Of a stretch of 22,019 nucleotides of DNA, positions 9,381-20,900 are shown in pieces (within the stretch, counting starts at the first letter, position 1; the number at the start of each line of letters is the position of its first letter). This DNA is from Larix sibirica. Taxonomy: Eukaryota > Streptophyta > Pinopsida > Pinales > Pinaceae. Where the stretch lies: contig NWUY0300024768.1 in the NCBI GenBank assembly GCA_004151065.3, positions 19,393 to 41,411 of the forward strand. Reading direction: 5' to 3'. The translations under genes and the position numbers were made by a program. The notes beneath the pieces were generated by a model that worked only from the letters and a program-made list of their open reading frames with translations, did not search any database and was not told the DNA's origin.

Positions 9381-10477
9381 CTATAATTGACGCAAGTTGC
9401 ATGGGGGAGGCAATCGAACTATTGCCTCCACTTGGAATGGATTTACCAGAATGCCATCTTTCAAAACAATGAAACCAAGTAACCGTCCAGAAATGGCACA
9501 AAATATGCACTTACGTGGATTCAAAGGAATCCTATCGAAAATAAACCTAAGATGTTTTGGGTGATCAACTATACTTCTAGATTTAGTTGCCAGGTCATCT
9601 AAGTAAGCTTCAAAGATATTTTGGGTATCGTGAAAAGCATACAACATAGCTCGTTAAAACATAGCTCCAACAGTTTTTAGGCCAAATGACATCCTCCTGT
9701 AAGCAAAAATTCCCCAAGGACATATGAATGTTGTGTTATGTTGATCTTATAGACAAATTTGTATTTGTTTGTATCCCAAGAAGTCATCTATAAATGAAAA
9801 TATTTCATTCCCAACACATTTATCAATAATATGATCAGTGAATGGGGTAGGATAATTATCCTTAAGACAGGCCATATTCAGGTCCCAGAAGTCAATACAC
9901 ACTCTATTATTTCTCTACTTCTAATCTACGAGTACCAAGTTAAATACCCATTCAATTAAAGGGATAGGATAGGTAAAACTAGCGTAGAGAAGTTTCTCCA
10001 CTTCTACTTTGACGGGAGTGGCCTTTCTAGGGTTAACATGTTGTAGCTTCCATTGAACCGACTTAACATTTGGATACGTTTTTATCTCATGTTCAACAAT
10101 GGTTGGATCGATTCGTGGCATCTCTTTGTAAGACCAGGCAAAAAAGTCCCAATATTCCTTAAATAGTGCAATATAAATTTCTACCTCTTCTAGAGAACAA
10201 TCACATCGATAAAGACATTTGAAACAACTCCCAGTGTTCTAGAAATATCTATGGGGATGGTTTTAGAAATATTATCCATATTCCCCTCTGCATACACATC
10301 TATAGTAGAAAGAGGAGTCTTGTGCCAATCCATAGCTTCTGGTCTGATAACTTCGCTTTTGTTAATTCTTAATCCATTCATGGCAAGTAAGAATGATGCA
10401 TGTCGATGCATATATTTCCATGGTCTTTCCTCCAAAGACATGGCTTCAATGATAGCTTCATCAAAAGGAAAAACCAT
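9381..10477 (-). pseudogene. Ty3/gypsy reverse transcriptase remnant
   Basis: Read from 10477 downward, a pre-RT linker (WHKTPLSTIDVYAEGN) leads into FFAWSYKEMPRIDPTIVEH, the lead-in usual for plant gypsy RT, then VNPRKATPVKVEVEKLLYA. The palm motifs follow: FICPWG, MSFGLKTVGAMF, and the catalytic EAYLDDLA at about 9590. It ends CIFCAISGRLLGFIV and QVEAIVRLPPPC. At 9654-9656 a TAA replaces the codon that is normally Gln in the ...ATFQRAM block, a C-to-T change. A few residues are missing between the FDR and PLNP blocks. The YxDD pair is kept but the protein cannot be made as one piece. Confidence 0.8.
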
Positions 10478-10498
10478 ATCTAAGGGATCTTGACAATA

Positions 10499-11460
10499 TC
10501 AAGAATTGATGTCCCAAATGAACATGTTATATTGATCACATGTATCCACACGTGTAGATTTATGATCGTGGTCTACTATATTTGATAAGACAGCTTGATA
10601 CACAATATCGACTGTAGACAAAGTCGGTGATGCCATTCTAAACCTGGTTCCTGGATGGGTTCTGGCATTGTCCACAGATCTTCGAAATATGAAGTTATGA
10701 AGTGACATACTTTTATTGCATGATTTGTGGCGACTGAGGATATCACATGGATCGAGGCATATTTTTTGTTCATGTTGGATGGGGGCAGATTGAAAGTGCC
10801 CATTAAGGCAAGGTACATCCTCATTCCAACATTTTCACAAGGCCTTGTAGAATGTCCAACCAAAGGAACATTTGTCCCAGTAGATTCGATGGACTCATTT
10901 ATGCAAAATGACATTTGGTCTATTGTGTCAATTTTTCCTTCATGTGGAAATCTAATCACTCGAAAAATCAAAGAGACTACCACCATCATAGCATAAGTCC
11001 AACTATGACCTAGCCTAGGAGGTTATAATCGAGTGGAGCATCGACAACTTCCACCTCCATGGCCACATTTTTTCCCCCTAGTTTTGTTTGGAGAGCTGAG
11101 ATAATTCCATGAGTTCTAAATAGATGTTTGTGAATGCTTTCAAGATGGTCTCCCAGGGAACATTCTTTGGAGAGCTTATATCCTACCAACACGACAAGGA
11201 CATAACACATGTGGAGGCCCCCTCATCCACTATAGTCCCGAAATGTCTGACCCTCTGGTCGATACCTGGATCTAAAATGTGGCATGATGAGTTAAGCGAG
11301 GTTTCTAGTTATCCAAGTCAAACGTGATCAACTGAGAATCCAATGGATCTAAGGCTCTTATAGCTATAAGCAAAATCTTTTGTTGCATAGGACAACTTTG
11401 TAGGACTTCTAGCATAGACATTGCACATGGAGCTTGGGCCAGGTCTTTGACTATGTTATA
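10499..11460 (-). pseudogene. Ty3/gypsy protease region remnant
   Basis: Around 11460-11330 the minus strand reads YNIVKDLAQAPCAMSMLEVL and then IRALDPLDSQLITFDLDN, ending at TAG. A frame change leads to VDEGASTCVMSLSCW near 11250-11200, the position of the aspartic-protease active site, with Asp-Glu-Gly where most proteases have Asp-Thr/Ser-Gly. Further on come LGGKNVAMEVEVVDAPLDYN (11100-11030) and, after another frame change near 11010, FRVIRFPHEGKIDTID and VGMRMYLALMGTF. The run matches the protease-to-RT part of plant gypsy elements, but at least three stops or frameshifts inactivate it. Confidence 0.65.
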
Positions 11461-11709
11461 GTTTTATGTAGCACACACATTGAGATTGTACATACTCCAC
11501 TTTAGCAAACCTTTCGATATGCGAGGCATTATGTCATTGGATGTATTTTCAATGTGTAGAGGATTAGTCATCGCAGGCTCAAAAGTATCCTTTCCTTTGG
11601 ACCTAGACATAGATGCCTCAAAATTGATTGGTTGTTGGGTGCAATCAAGTTTTGATGGGATCTCAGGAAGCATCAGATCCAATGATAAGCAAAGCAGCCG
11701 CCACAACAT

Positions 11710-13422
11710 TCATTGATGCGTAGCAGGCTGCTTAATGCTCATCGTCTTTCCTAGCATATTTATGAATTTCATCAAAAGATAATTAATTTCTTTAGTACCA
11801 TTTAATTCAGGTAGGTGAGAAGAACAATATGTGGTACTCTCTTAATGAAATCATTGATTATTTTCGGTAGGATAATTATGAGGGGTCACTTTGTTTTATT
11901 GAGGGGAGGAGCCACCATGTTTCATAGTTTTTTTCTTAGGGTCATGAGTGAAAAAAAAGAGGAGAAGGGGCACCAAGGTAAAAGAGAAGAAGAAGATCGA
12001 GGGAGAGGAGAGTCTCTATCAAAGTGGAGAGGGATCTCTTAGATAGGAGAACAAGAGACGTAGAATGAAATAGGAAAATATACCACTTAGTGAAGCAAGC
12101 AACGAAGGGACAAAGATGATCCAATAGACTTTGGTTTTTATGTAGTTTTGAGAAATTGTTAAGTCTATCTGAGACACAAACCAAAGGGGTTTTGGTAACT
12201 TTTATTGATAGTTGAAGCCTTTCATACATATAAATTGTAATTTACAATCTATGAAATTTAACAGGAGAAAGTAGTGAATTTTAATACTTTCTGGTGTGTG
12301 TATGATGTTTACATGATTTGAGTTTGTCATGTACTTTGAATTTTCTACCTTCTTATGTTTTTAAATTTTAATATTAGTTCAATTGCAGCTTGTGACCTTA
12401 GCAATATGACCAAAAATCGAGATAAAGGCAAGAGTTGACCATAAAATTTTATTGCATGGAATTTTACTAAACATTTGTGTAGGCCTATCACACCAAAAGA
12501 CTATAAAACCATGACATGGACCCAAAAATAAAATTTGGTTACTCATTATGCCAGTGTGCACCTTCCAAAAAGGTTTAGTGGTTGAATGTGCACATTCTCA
12601 AACCATTATTTCCAAAAACTTTGATATAGTCTCCAACACCTATCTTCATCCTGCTAAGTCATCGATGAAAAGGGATTATTCAAATTGGAACTAGTTGAAA
12701 GAAGTGACCACATTCTTTCCCTTAAATAAAGCCCTCAAGGTAATTCCATCATACCATACACATTCATAAGAGCAAGTTTACGCTATTGGATTTCCGATTT
12801 AAAGAGAGAGAGCCATTTGTATCCCCTCCCTTTCACCATTTGGATTCAGCAACATACATCATCTAGCCGAGAGTGGAGCATCAAAGGAGAATAAGAACGC
12901 TCCCTTGGGTTGGATGCAAAGGTCCGCATCAACTACATCAAACAACAAGGTGTGTCTTATTACTTCATTCTTTTGTTATACTAAAACACAATTATGTATA
13001 TCATGTTTTGTCTACTTCTTTAGCTAGTTTATTTTGTGTGGCATTGCATGAGTGTTAAATATTATTGTTCATTCTTTTTACTTTCCATCAAACACTATTA
13101 ATTTGGTAATTAGAATTACACAACCCCTAAGTAGGTACTTTTGGTGCAAGTTGGTACTAAAATAACAACACAAAAAATGAGTCACAAGCAAAAGGACAAA
13201 GTGTTACTAAAAGAAGTATAAGTAAAATTGAATTTGAATTTTCTTTTGAAGTTACAAAAGAAAACATCCATGATTGTATGGAAGAACATCATGCATAATC
13301 ATATTTCCAGAACCATTGTCAAACCTTAGGAGGAATTGGAATTTAATAAGAATTGACATGGTTTATGATATGAAAAAGGTAACAACTTTCATATTCCTAA
13401 CTACTTCAAACCAATTCAATTT
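11710..13422. other. No supported gene; degraded repeat-like sequence
   Basis: I see no convincing gene. A purine-rich stretch (about 11940-12060, many GAAGAAG and GAGAGG words) opens a 75-codon plus-strand frame without recognisable content. The minus strand at 12561-12379 has a 60-codon frame (GPCHGFIVFWCDRPTQ) that looks mildly coding-like but is not identified. A GTGTGT donor-like site follows AACAAG near 12950. These may be leftovers of gag or untranslated parts of the flanking retroelements. Confidence 0.35.
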
Positions 13423-13641
13423 GTGATTGTTGGATTTCTTACTCAAATTTTGAATGGGCAAGAAACAAAGGTTCAACAAGCTGATACAAGAGTTGATGTT
13501 GATGATATAATTGGTGATAAGCACTTTGAGAAAATTCTTGAATGTCATTATTGTGATCAATTTGGCCATATGCAAACCAAGTGTTTTGATCTGCATCCTT
13601 GTCATCATTGTGGGAAAACAAATAATCTTTTAGATAAATGA
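13423..13641 (+). pseudogene. Retrotransposon gag zinc-knuckle fragment
   Basis: The plus-strand frame contains CHYCDQFGHMQTKC, a perfect C-x2-C-x4-H-x4-C CCHC zinc knuckle of the retroviral or retrotransposon nucleocapsid type, immediately followed by a second half-knuckle, CHHCGKTN, whose His position is Asn. The frame ends at TGA where the last Cys would be expected after LLDK, and the next codons (AAG AAG AAG) read on as a basic tail in the same frame. The fragment lies on the opposite strand to the gypsy pol remnant, so it belongs to a different element, perhaps Ty1/copia-like. The upstream capsid part is not recognisable and the downstream sequence is decayed. Confidence 0.6.
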
Positions 13642-16365
13642 TGAAAGAAGAAGAAGGTTAAAAACAAAACAATTCATTATGGTTTTATCTAGGTTCTTGG
13701 CAATAGAGGCTACAATTCAATATTTTGCATAAGTCTTATCATCAATTTTAGACACAAGTAAAGACATATTTGCATGGAGAAGTTACAAAAGCATATGACT
13801 TTCAATCAATTGTTCAAGATGATAATTTTGGGCATGACTCAAGCCCATTCCAAATTGGTACTCCCTTGCACCTTAAGGGAGGAATCACACAATTGAAAAG
13901 AAAAAGGAAATCTCATGCACCTCAAGGTAAGGGGGTTGTACACTGAAGAAGACAAAATGGAACTCTCTTGCACCTTGAAGGATTTTGATCAAATGAAAAT
14001 CAGTTTGTGTTCAACCAAAATCATTAGAGATATAATATCAAGTGAAAAAGTTTAGTGGTCAACCAAAACCACTAGATATAGTGATGAAAAAGTTATTGAA
14101 GGAGAGAATATTTCAAAGCTCAAGTTTGGATCTCTTCAGCATACTTATCACTTTTCAATTAACAAAGGGGGGAATACTAATGATGATTTCCAAACTTCAA
14201 CTTTCGAAAATAACAAAGTTGCAAAGGTTTTATCACTTATGGTTTAGTTGAATCATACACATAATGTTGATTGGCATTATTTATGTGTCATTTTATGAGA
14301 GAAATATGGTGGACATTTTATTCACTTGGATGGTCATTAGACCTATCATTGTTGCTTAGCATTTGATTGGGTTGTCAAGCATTTTCTAAGAAGAGTCAGA
14401 CTTAAAGATGATTCATTTCTCATAATTTACTCTCATCATATATTGGAGTTCACATTAGTGGAAAAATTACATATATTAGAACTTACATGTTCAAACAATG
14501 ACATTTCCAAATTCTCAACATCTAGATTTGGTGGTTTTTCAGGCATATCTTCTTTGAAGCTCAATTCAGAAATTTTAAATTGAATATTAATGTGATACCA
14601 TTCTATGTACTAGTTCTTGTTTCCTTGTTGTTCTTAATATTTAGACTTATGATAGAGGGAAATATTGTTAGCTTGTGAGTCCTTGGATAATAACAATATC
14701 CTTATCTCTTGATGAGGTGTTGCCATTTACCACTAATGAGTTGTTAGTGAGAATTAGATCTAGAGGTGGTTGCATCCATGTACACTATATTGATATCATT
14801 GGATGAATATATTGTTGATAATGGATTAAACCTTTTTCACAAGTTATTGTGTCCGATCTATTCTTTAACATTCAATTCCTTGTATAGTGAAGGGAGGTAG
14901 CAGCCCTACTATATGATGAGGTATGAAAAAAGGAAATAGTGGTAGAAGCATTGATGATTGTCTGGGAATGAAAGAAGATTCATACATGTGACAATGATCA
15001 TGTGGAAATCAGGTTTGATTCAAACAAAAGCATGTTGGAGGCCTAATAATCGTAGTGCCAAAAAAGATGGATAAGCCAAGATTGTTGGTGGCACAAAGGA
15101 TTTTGCAACCACAAAGGTGGTCACCAAACTTTCATCACAACAAGGCTTCTTGACACTTTGATGCCTCTAAGCAATTTTTTGAGTCTACAATCGATGAAAT
15201 TTAGCATAAAGTCGCATAAAAGGATAGGGAACTCAAATGATTTGAATTTTTAATGACCTTGATGGTATAAGGCACAAGGAAAGCCATACCAAATGTGTAG
15301 ATTTTGTAAGAGTGCTTGCAGGGGAAAGAGGTTTGGCTAAGACTTTGGATGATCAACCAATGAGTAGAGGAGGCCAAGATAGTGTTATGATATGTTAAGG
15401 AAACAACAACCAAACTGTATGAGACTTGGTAGGCATAGGTGAATTTGAAATTTATAAGTTAGCCAAGACAACATGGGTATCGAAGAAAAGCCACAAGAAC
15501 TATTCAATGGAAGCCTCTTAGTATTGTAACATTATGGAAAATGTTACTTTTCACTTGGTAGAGCTCCACTGCAAATTATAGAGGATAAAAAAAATTCTTT
15601 CTTAACAGTCTTGAGGCCACCAAGAAAAACTTGCCACAAATTGACTGAACCTATTGAGTAGTTTCGAATAGGGAATCACCTGGAATAGGGAGAACACAGA
15701 CAAGGTGATCCAGGGAATTATCAATATGTAGACCCAGATGGGAGCCATACCATTTATAGAAGAAAATGGAGATCATTGCATCCAAGCCAAAGAACACTTC
15801 TGATTGGTAGCTAAGGAGGTCAAACAAGATTTACTTTAAAATCTTTGGATATAGGCCAATTACATATCAAGAAGGATAGGGTGACAAATTCATCCAAGAC
15901 TATCGGAAAATGTTCACATTCACTAAGAAGAGCAAAGAGAAACTTAGTAGTGTAAACACAGATTTTGATAACTTGGTCCTCCAATACTTCGAAGTACAGG
16001 ATGAAAAGCTCATCATAAAACGATTAGGATGGCATTAAGGCATCCTTGCATCTTGTGACTTGTTTTGAAACCTTTATATTTTGATAAGTCTTGTGATTTA
16101 TTGGTTGATAAGAATTCAAGATAAGCATCTTTCTGATTTTTTATAAATGAATCTTTATTGGTTCCTTTCTCCAAGTTTTGGATTTTTAAGTCTAATGACT
16201 TTCGTGATTTAATAGGATCAAGTCGACTAGTGATTCTTTTCTGACAAGTTGATCTAACATTTGTTGTATTTCATTTTAATGTCTCAACTTCTTAACTTGC
16301 ACAAACAAACTTTGATTATGGTTCCTTATGCAAGAAAGTTCCTCATAATTTTCTGACTTTTTATA
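13642..16365. other. Decayed sequence, probably retroelement debris
   Basis: No intact gene is visible. A roughly 48-bp imperfect repeat lies at about 14007-14100 (two copies of a GTxxTCAACCAAAA...CTAGATAT-like unit followed by GTGATGAAAAAGTT). A coding-like plus-strand stretch at 15880-16038 (53 codons with stop, containing FIQDYRKMFTFTKK) follows an in-frame TAG; its family is unknown. Between 14.3 and 15.5 kb all frames are closed often. The sequence directly after the gag zinc knuckle suggests the rest of an old element. Confidence 0.35.
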
Positions 16366-16371
16366 TTTATT
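16366..16371 (-). terminator. Candidate poly(A) signal of the TNL gene
   Basis: AATAAA on the minus strand lies about 135 bp downstream of the TNL stop codon, within an AT-rich 3' flank. The spacing is typical for a plant 3' UTR. Such a hexamer is common by chance in this AT-rich DNA. Confidence 0.3.
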
Positions 16372-16505
16372 TTTAATATTTTGTTTCTTTAGCTTCTCAT
16401 CTTTTAACCTTTTGATTTGTTCAAACAACCTCTAATTAAGGTTCCTTATCTTTACTTAACACACAGCGAAACCAAACAAAATACCAAATTTCTATTTCAT
16501 TATAG

Positions 16506-17900
16506 TTATACCAAATTTATATCCATGATCTTTTGTTGGCGCAACTTTTCTAAAACTCCGTGGCCCCATTGTAATTTGGGACATCCAGCCACATCAAGTT
16601 TCACTAACGAGTTACAATAGTCTACACCTTCCAACTCTTCTAACTCAAGGCACCCTCGAACGTCCAGTGATTTAAGCTTTGTTAACTGCGCCAAACCTCG
16701 GATGCTCTTCAACTTCACACAATGAAATGCCTTCAACTCCTCCAGAGATACCAATGTTTTAATACTTGGCAGCGCTTCAACTTCATTAGACATTATAATA
16801 TTCAGGGTTTGAAGTTTTGCAAGACCACGTAGTCCTTCTATTTTCCTCAAATTAGAACAACCATGCAGTTCCAATTCTATGAGTGTATTGGGCAATTTTC
16901 TAACCTCCACCAGATTATTACACTCGATTACAAAGAGATGTTGAAGGTTGGACCATACCCCTACATCAAATATTTCTGAGTCCTGACATTTCAAGTCTCC
17001 GCAATTCTGGAGTCTCATTTCCTTCAGGTTCTTTAGGTCACCCAACCAAGACGGCAACGCATGCAGCGAAGGGCTTCCCAGTTCCAGAACTTCCAAATCA
17101 CCCAGGTCTCCAATTGCACTTGGCAGTTCTTTCAAATTTGTACCCGTCAACTTTAAGTCTTTCAGGGACCTCTGATGTGCCAATTGCGAGGGCCATACTT
17201 CAATTTTTGCACAGTCAGAAAGATCTATGTACTGAAGCGTGCTTATATTTCCAAGAGTGTCGCTTGAGATGCTTAAATTAGAGCAACCAGACGCATCAAG
17301 ATATTTAAGGCTATTTAAACTCCCGAAAGAATCTGGAAGCCTCTCCAAATTCTGGCACCGAGACAGGCGGATGTGCTGGACGTTGGTCAAGTTACCAAAG
17401 GAATCTGGCAGCCTCTGCAAATTCTTGCACCATGACAGGCGGATGTGTTGGAGGCTTGTCAGGTTCCCAAAAGAATCTGGCAGCCCCTGTAAACTGTGGC
17501 ACCAAGACATGTCAATGTGTTGGAGTTTGGTCAAGTTACCAAAGGAATCTGGTAGCTTCTTCAAATTCTGGCATCCATACAGGTAGATGTGTTCGAGGTT
17601 CTTCAAGTTACAGAACGAATCTGGTAGCCGCTCCAAATTCCCAGACAGCTCGATGTGTTGGAAACTTGTTAAATTACCGAAGGAATCTGGTAGTGATTTC
17701 AGTTTTGAGCACCATCTAAACACCAAAGCCTTCAATGACTTCAGATGACAAAACTCTGCAGGCAATTTTTCGAGATTAACCTCCCCTGATATAGTACTGA
17801 AACTGAGAACAATTCGTTCAAGGTGCTTCAGCTGCCCTATGGACTTTGGAATGTTAGAAAGGGGAGCATCAATCTGTAACTCCCGCAACTGCAAAGGTGC
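16506..17900 (-). CDS. TNL exon 4: leucine-rich repeat domain and C-terminus
   Basis: The exon starts APLQLRELQIDAPLSN after a TTTTGTAG acceptor and runs 464 codons to TAA at 16508-16506. It encodes roughly 16 LRRs. An early array of six near-identical units begins LPDSFGNLTSLQHIRLSW (five of the spacings are 22 or 24 residues). Then come more diverged repeats (LKDLKLTGTNLKELPSAI, LEVLELGSPSLHALPSW, LIELELHGCSNLRKIEGL, LKSLDVRGCLELEELEGV), ending KLDVAGCPKLQWGHGVLEK and a short basic tail. In TNLs this solenoid, with the C-terminal part after it, recognises the pathogen ligand and restrains the NB-ARC. The antisense strand is open in two frames over the LPDSF array; these are shadows of the 72-bp repeat. 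Confidence 0.9.
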   Translation of the reverse strand, partial: APLQLRELQIDAPLSNIPKSIGQLKHLERIVLSFSTISGEVNLEKLPAEFCHLKSLKALVFRWCSKLKSLPDSFGNLTSFQHIELSGNLERLPDSFCNLKNLEHIYLYGCQNLKKLPDSFGNLTKLQHIDMSWCHSLQGLPDSFGNLTSLQHIRLSWCKNLQRLPDSFGNLTNVQHIRLSRCQNLERLPDSFGSLNSLKYLDASGCSNLSISSDTLGNISTLQYIDLSDCAKIEVWPSQLAHQRSLKDLKLTGTNLKELPSAIGDLGDLEVLELGSPSLHALPSWLGDLKNLKEMRLQNCGDLKCQDSEIFDVGVWSNLQHLFVIECNNLVEVRKLPNTLIELELHGCSNLRKIEGLRGLAKLQTLNIIMSNEVEALPSIKTLVSLEELKAFHCVKLKSIRGLAQLTKLKSLDVRGCLELEELEGVDYCNSLVKLDVAGCPKLQWGHGVLEKLRQQKIMDINLV

Positions 17901-20900
17901 CTACAAAATCATTTGTTTCTACAGTAAGAAAGATTATATATGGATGATACTCATTCGTTGAAAACCCTTTTGTGCAATATCAATAATAAAAAATGAGGAC
18001 ATAAACTATAACTCAATATGTTCCACTTTACCTGCGCTCTCGTCTGCCACAATGTTTTCAATTGCCTCCCGCTCACCTCTAAAACCCTTAAATTGTTCAT
18101 TGGGATCCAAGAAGGCAGGTAAGAGTAGGGACAGTCAAGCCAAGAAAGCCATATGAGATTTGGTGAGTGCACCCTCCTCAAAATCCGCTCCATGAGCTGC
18201 CCTTCAGTCTCAAGAAGTTGCAACTTCACAGCACCAATACCAAGAAAACGATAACGTGTATTGTGCAATCTATTGCTAAGCTTCATCGCGAAGTTCCCCA
18301 GCAGCTCGCGACTCCTTCGGTACCTTGGTAACGTTTGTGAGATTTTAATATTTTTATCATACCTATCCGTGTTAAGAAGCGTCCGGGTTCCACGCACTTC
18401 GCTTATTCCTGGGTCATTCTGGAGAAACGATGGAGAATTTTAAAACTGTACAAAGTTGATTGGAAAAAAAATGGAGAACTAAAAAAAGTACACATGGATA
18501 GAAATTTCTAAGCAGAAAATTAAAAATCATATATATACAAATTTCTATGCCAGAAAACTATGGGGGAAATAAATAAAAACTGTACAAATACTTCTTATGA
18601 AAACTGTAATTTTATATATCAAAGGTTCAAATTATGGAGCACTTACAGATGATCGCTGCAACAAATCACCAATGTTTTTTGTGGGATGCCAAAGACGATG
18701 CGGCAATGAATCCTTGGGGATCTCTCTTCCCAGATCTCTGGTGTGCTCATGCATAAGTATATTATTTACAATATTTGTATCACTCCTATTCGAGTTAGGA
18801 AGCATCCTAATTCCGTGCACTTCGCTTATTCCTTGTTCATTCTGGAGAAACTATGGAGAATTAAAAAGACTGTACAGAGTTTTATGGAAAGCATATGGAG
18901 AATTAAAACAGAGTACACATATTTTTATGGATAGAAATGTGGAAAATTGAAAGGATTATACAAATTTCAATGTCAAATAACCATGGCGAAATAAAAAACT
19001 TATGAAAACTTTAATTTTATATATCAAAGGTTCAAATTATTGAGCACTTACATATGATCGCTGCAACAAATCATCAATGTTCTTAGAGGGATGCCAAAGA
19101 CGACGCGGCCATGAATCCTTAGCGATCTCTCTTCCCAGATCTCTGAGGTGGTCATGCATATGTATATTATTATCAATGTTCACTTCCACAAGACATTTAT
19201 CTTGTAGATTTTGAAATCCCACCAAACCGTTCCAGCCTAACTCATTCCCTATTGTTATGACCTTCTCCTTATTTTTTCCTATAAAAAAACAGGCAATATC
19301 CAAGAAGATCTGCTGTTCCTGTGGAGTGAGAGTGTCATAACTATTTTTTAACCTCTTCTGTATATCAGTGGGAACTTGTACATGGTTTAGTATATCCTCC
19401 CAGTATGACTTGTCATTTTTTCCATTAAAAAGTGCCCCGAACACTTTTAAAGATAATGGTAATCCACCGCACGCCCTTAGAAACTTATCTACCAGATCTT
19501 CAAATCCGTGTAGTGGATAGACCTGACCGAAAGCATATGAACAGAAAAGCTCTCTTGAGTGTTGTGTATTAAGGCCGTTTAACTTATAAATTGACGATTC
19601 TTCCTCTCCCCACCTTGCTAGGACATCTTTGTCCCGACATGTAATCAAAATTAAACTATCAGAACGCAACACATTTTAACTGGTAAAAGGGCATCCAGCT
19701 GATCCACATGATCTATGTCATCTAAAATTAGCAACACCTGGGAAGAAGAGAGATGCTTTTTAAGCATCTCTATACCATGATACATGTTGTCTATATGTAG
19801 ATCCAATTGAATCAAGCCTTTAAGAATTTTACTTTGCAACGAATGTAAAGAGTTTTTAGCATTTTCTCTTACATCAGATAAAAAGTAGGATCTCTTATAA
19901 TTTGAACGCTTTCTATTGAAAAGCTCTAGAGCCAGAGTTGTCTTCCCCACTCCACCCAACCCAACTATGCCCACCACTTGAACTTTTCCGGTCTGCTGCG
20001 GCCTTAATACCATAGTTTCAAAATCTCTAACTTTCTGATCTAAACCAGTGGGATATTTGGCTACATGCAACCTTGTTTCTTTCCAAATTTTCACCACATG
20101 TTCAACAACCTTGTCTACCAACGGCCCCTCGTATCTATTTATTCACAAGGAAATAGGAAAAGCAAAAGCTAATAGTTAGAAAATAAATAAAAAGCTAATA
20201 GTTAGAAAATAAATAAAACCAAAAGGCAAAGTATGATAAACATAGAGGAGTTGCAGTGCTCACCCGTTAAACGCCTCCAAATCTAGTCCACTTATGTCTG
20301 CAACAGTGGAAAGAGCATTTCTCCAATTCTGAATAGTGGTGGAATCATAGCGTGACTTCTCTTGATAAGTATGAGAATCGAAGGTTTTCTTCATTTGGAG
20401 TTCGCGCAGAGCCTCAGCATACACTCCAGTTTTGTTTTCCGTCCACCTAAGCTCAGCAGGTTTGACGTGGTAAAACACTGGAATAATAGGAGTCCCTGAC
20501 TCCAGCATGAGGAGCAGCTCATCCAAACACCATTTTGACTCTGCATATTTGGGAGAAAATATGACCACATGAACCGAGGCGGTTCGAATAGCGTCTTGTA
20601 TTTGGTTTGGAAAACTGGATCCCTGTTGCAATTCCTCCTGGTCTAAAAAGGCTCTTAATCCATGTGAAAGAAGGCGACAATAGAGATGGCTAGCTAAGGT
20701 CTTCTTAGTGTCACAGCCACGATGATTTATAAATACGTCAAAATGGATGTTGCTGGTGGTGAAATCAGCAGCAGTACAGGAGGCAGAAGTAGAAGCCTCA
20801 ATAGTAATTGAGGGAGAAGAAAGTTGATTTTCCTTTTCCATTTCAATTTCACAGTGGGTTTGGAAAAACGAGGATGCAGCCGTTGGGTATGGGTATGCCA

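Larger units (their letters stand above)
9140..11709 (-). mobile_element. Decayed Ty3/gypsy retrotransposon pol
   Basis: Minus-strand fragments occur in the order expected of a Ty3/gypsy gag-pol: a gag/protease lead-in (YNIVKDLAQAP near 11460), a protease-like stretch (VDEGASTCVMSL near 11250), the post-protease DAPLDYNLLG and FRVIRFPHEGK stretches (11040-10930), the linker before reverse transcriptase (PLSTIDVYAEGN), reverse transcriptase with YLDD, and the start of RNase H. Numerous stops and frameshifts separate them. Integrase, both LTRs and a primer-binding site are not found, so the copy is truncated at both ends. It lies in the same orientation as the TNL gene, which is 5 kb away. Confidence 0.8.

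Noticed and set aside
17239-17719. Two long plus-strand open frames across the TNL LRR exon
   Set aside because: They are antisense to the 72-bp LPDSF array. A period divisible by three keeps antisense frames open, and the LRR reading on the minus strand is unambiguous.
18632-18820. A second, independent small gene resembling the NB-ARC tail
   Set aside because: It is the duplicated exon block inside TNL intron 2, flanked by copies of the same intron, not a separate gene.
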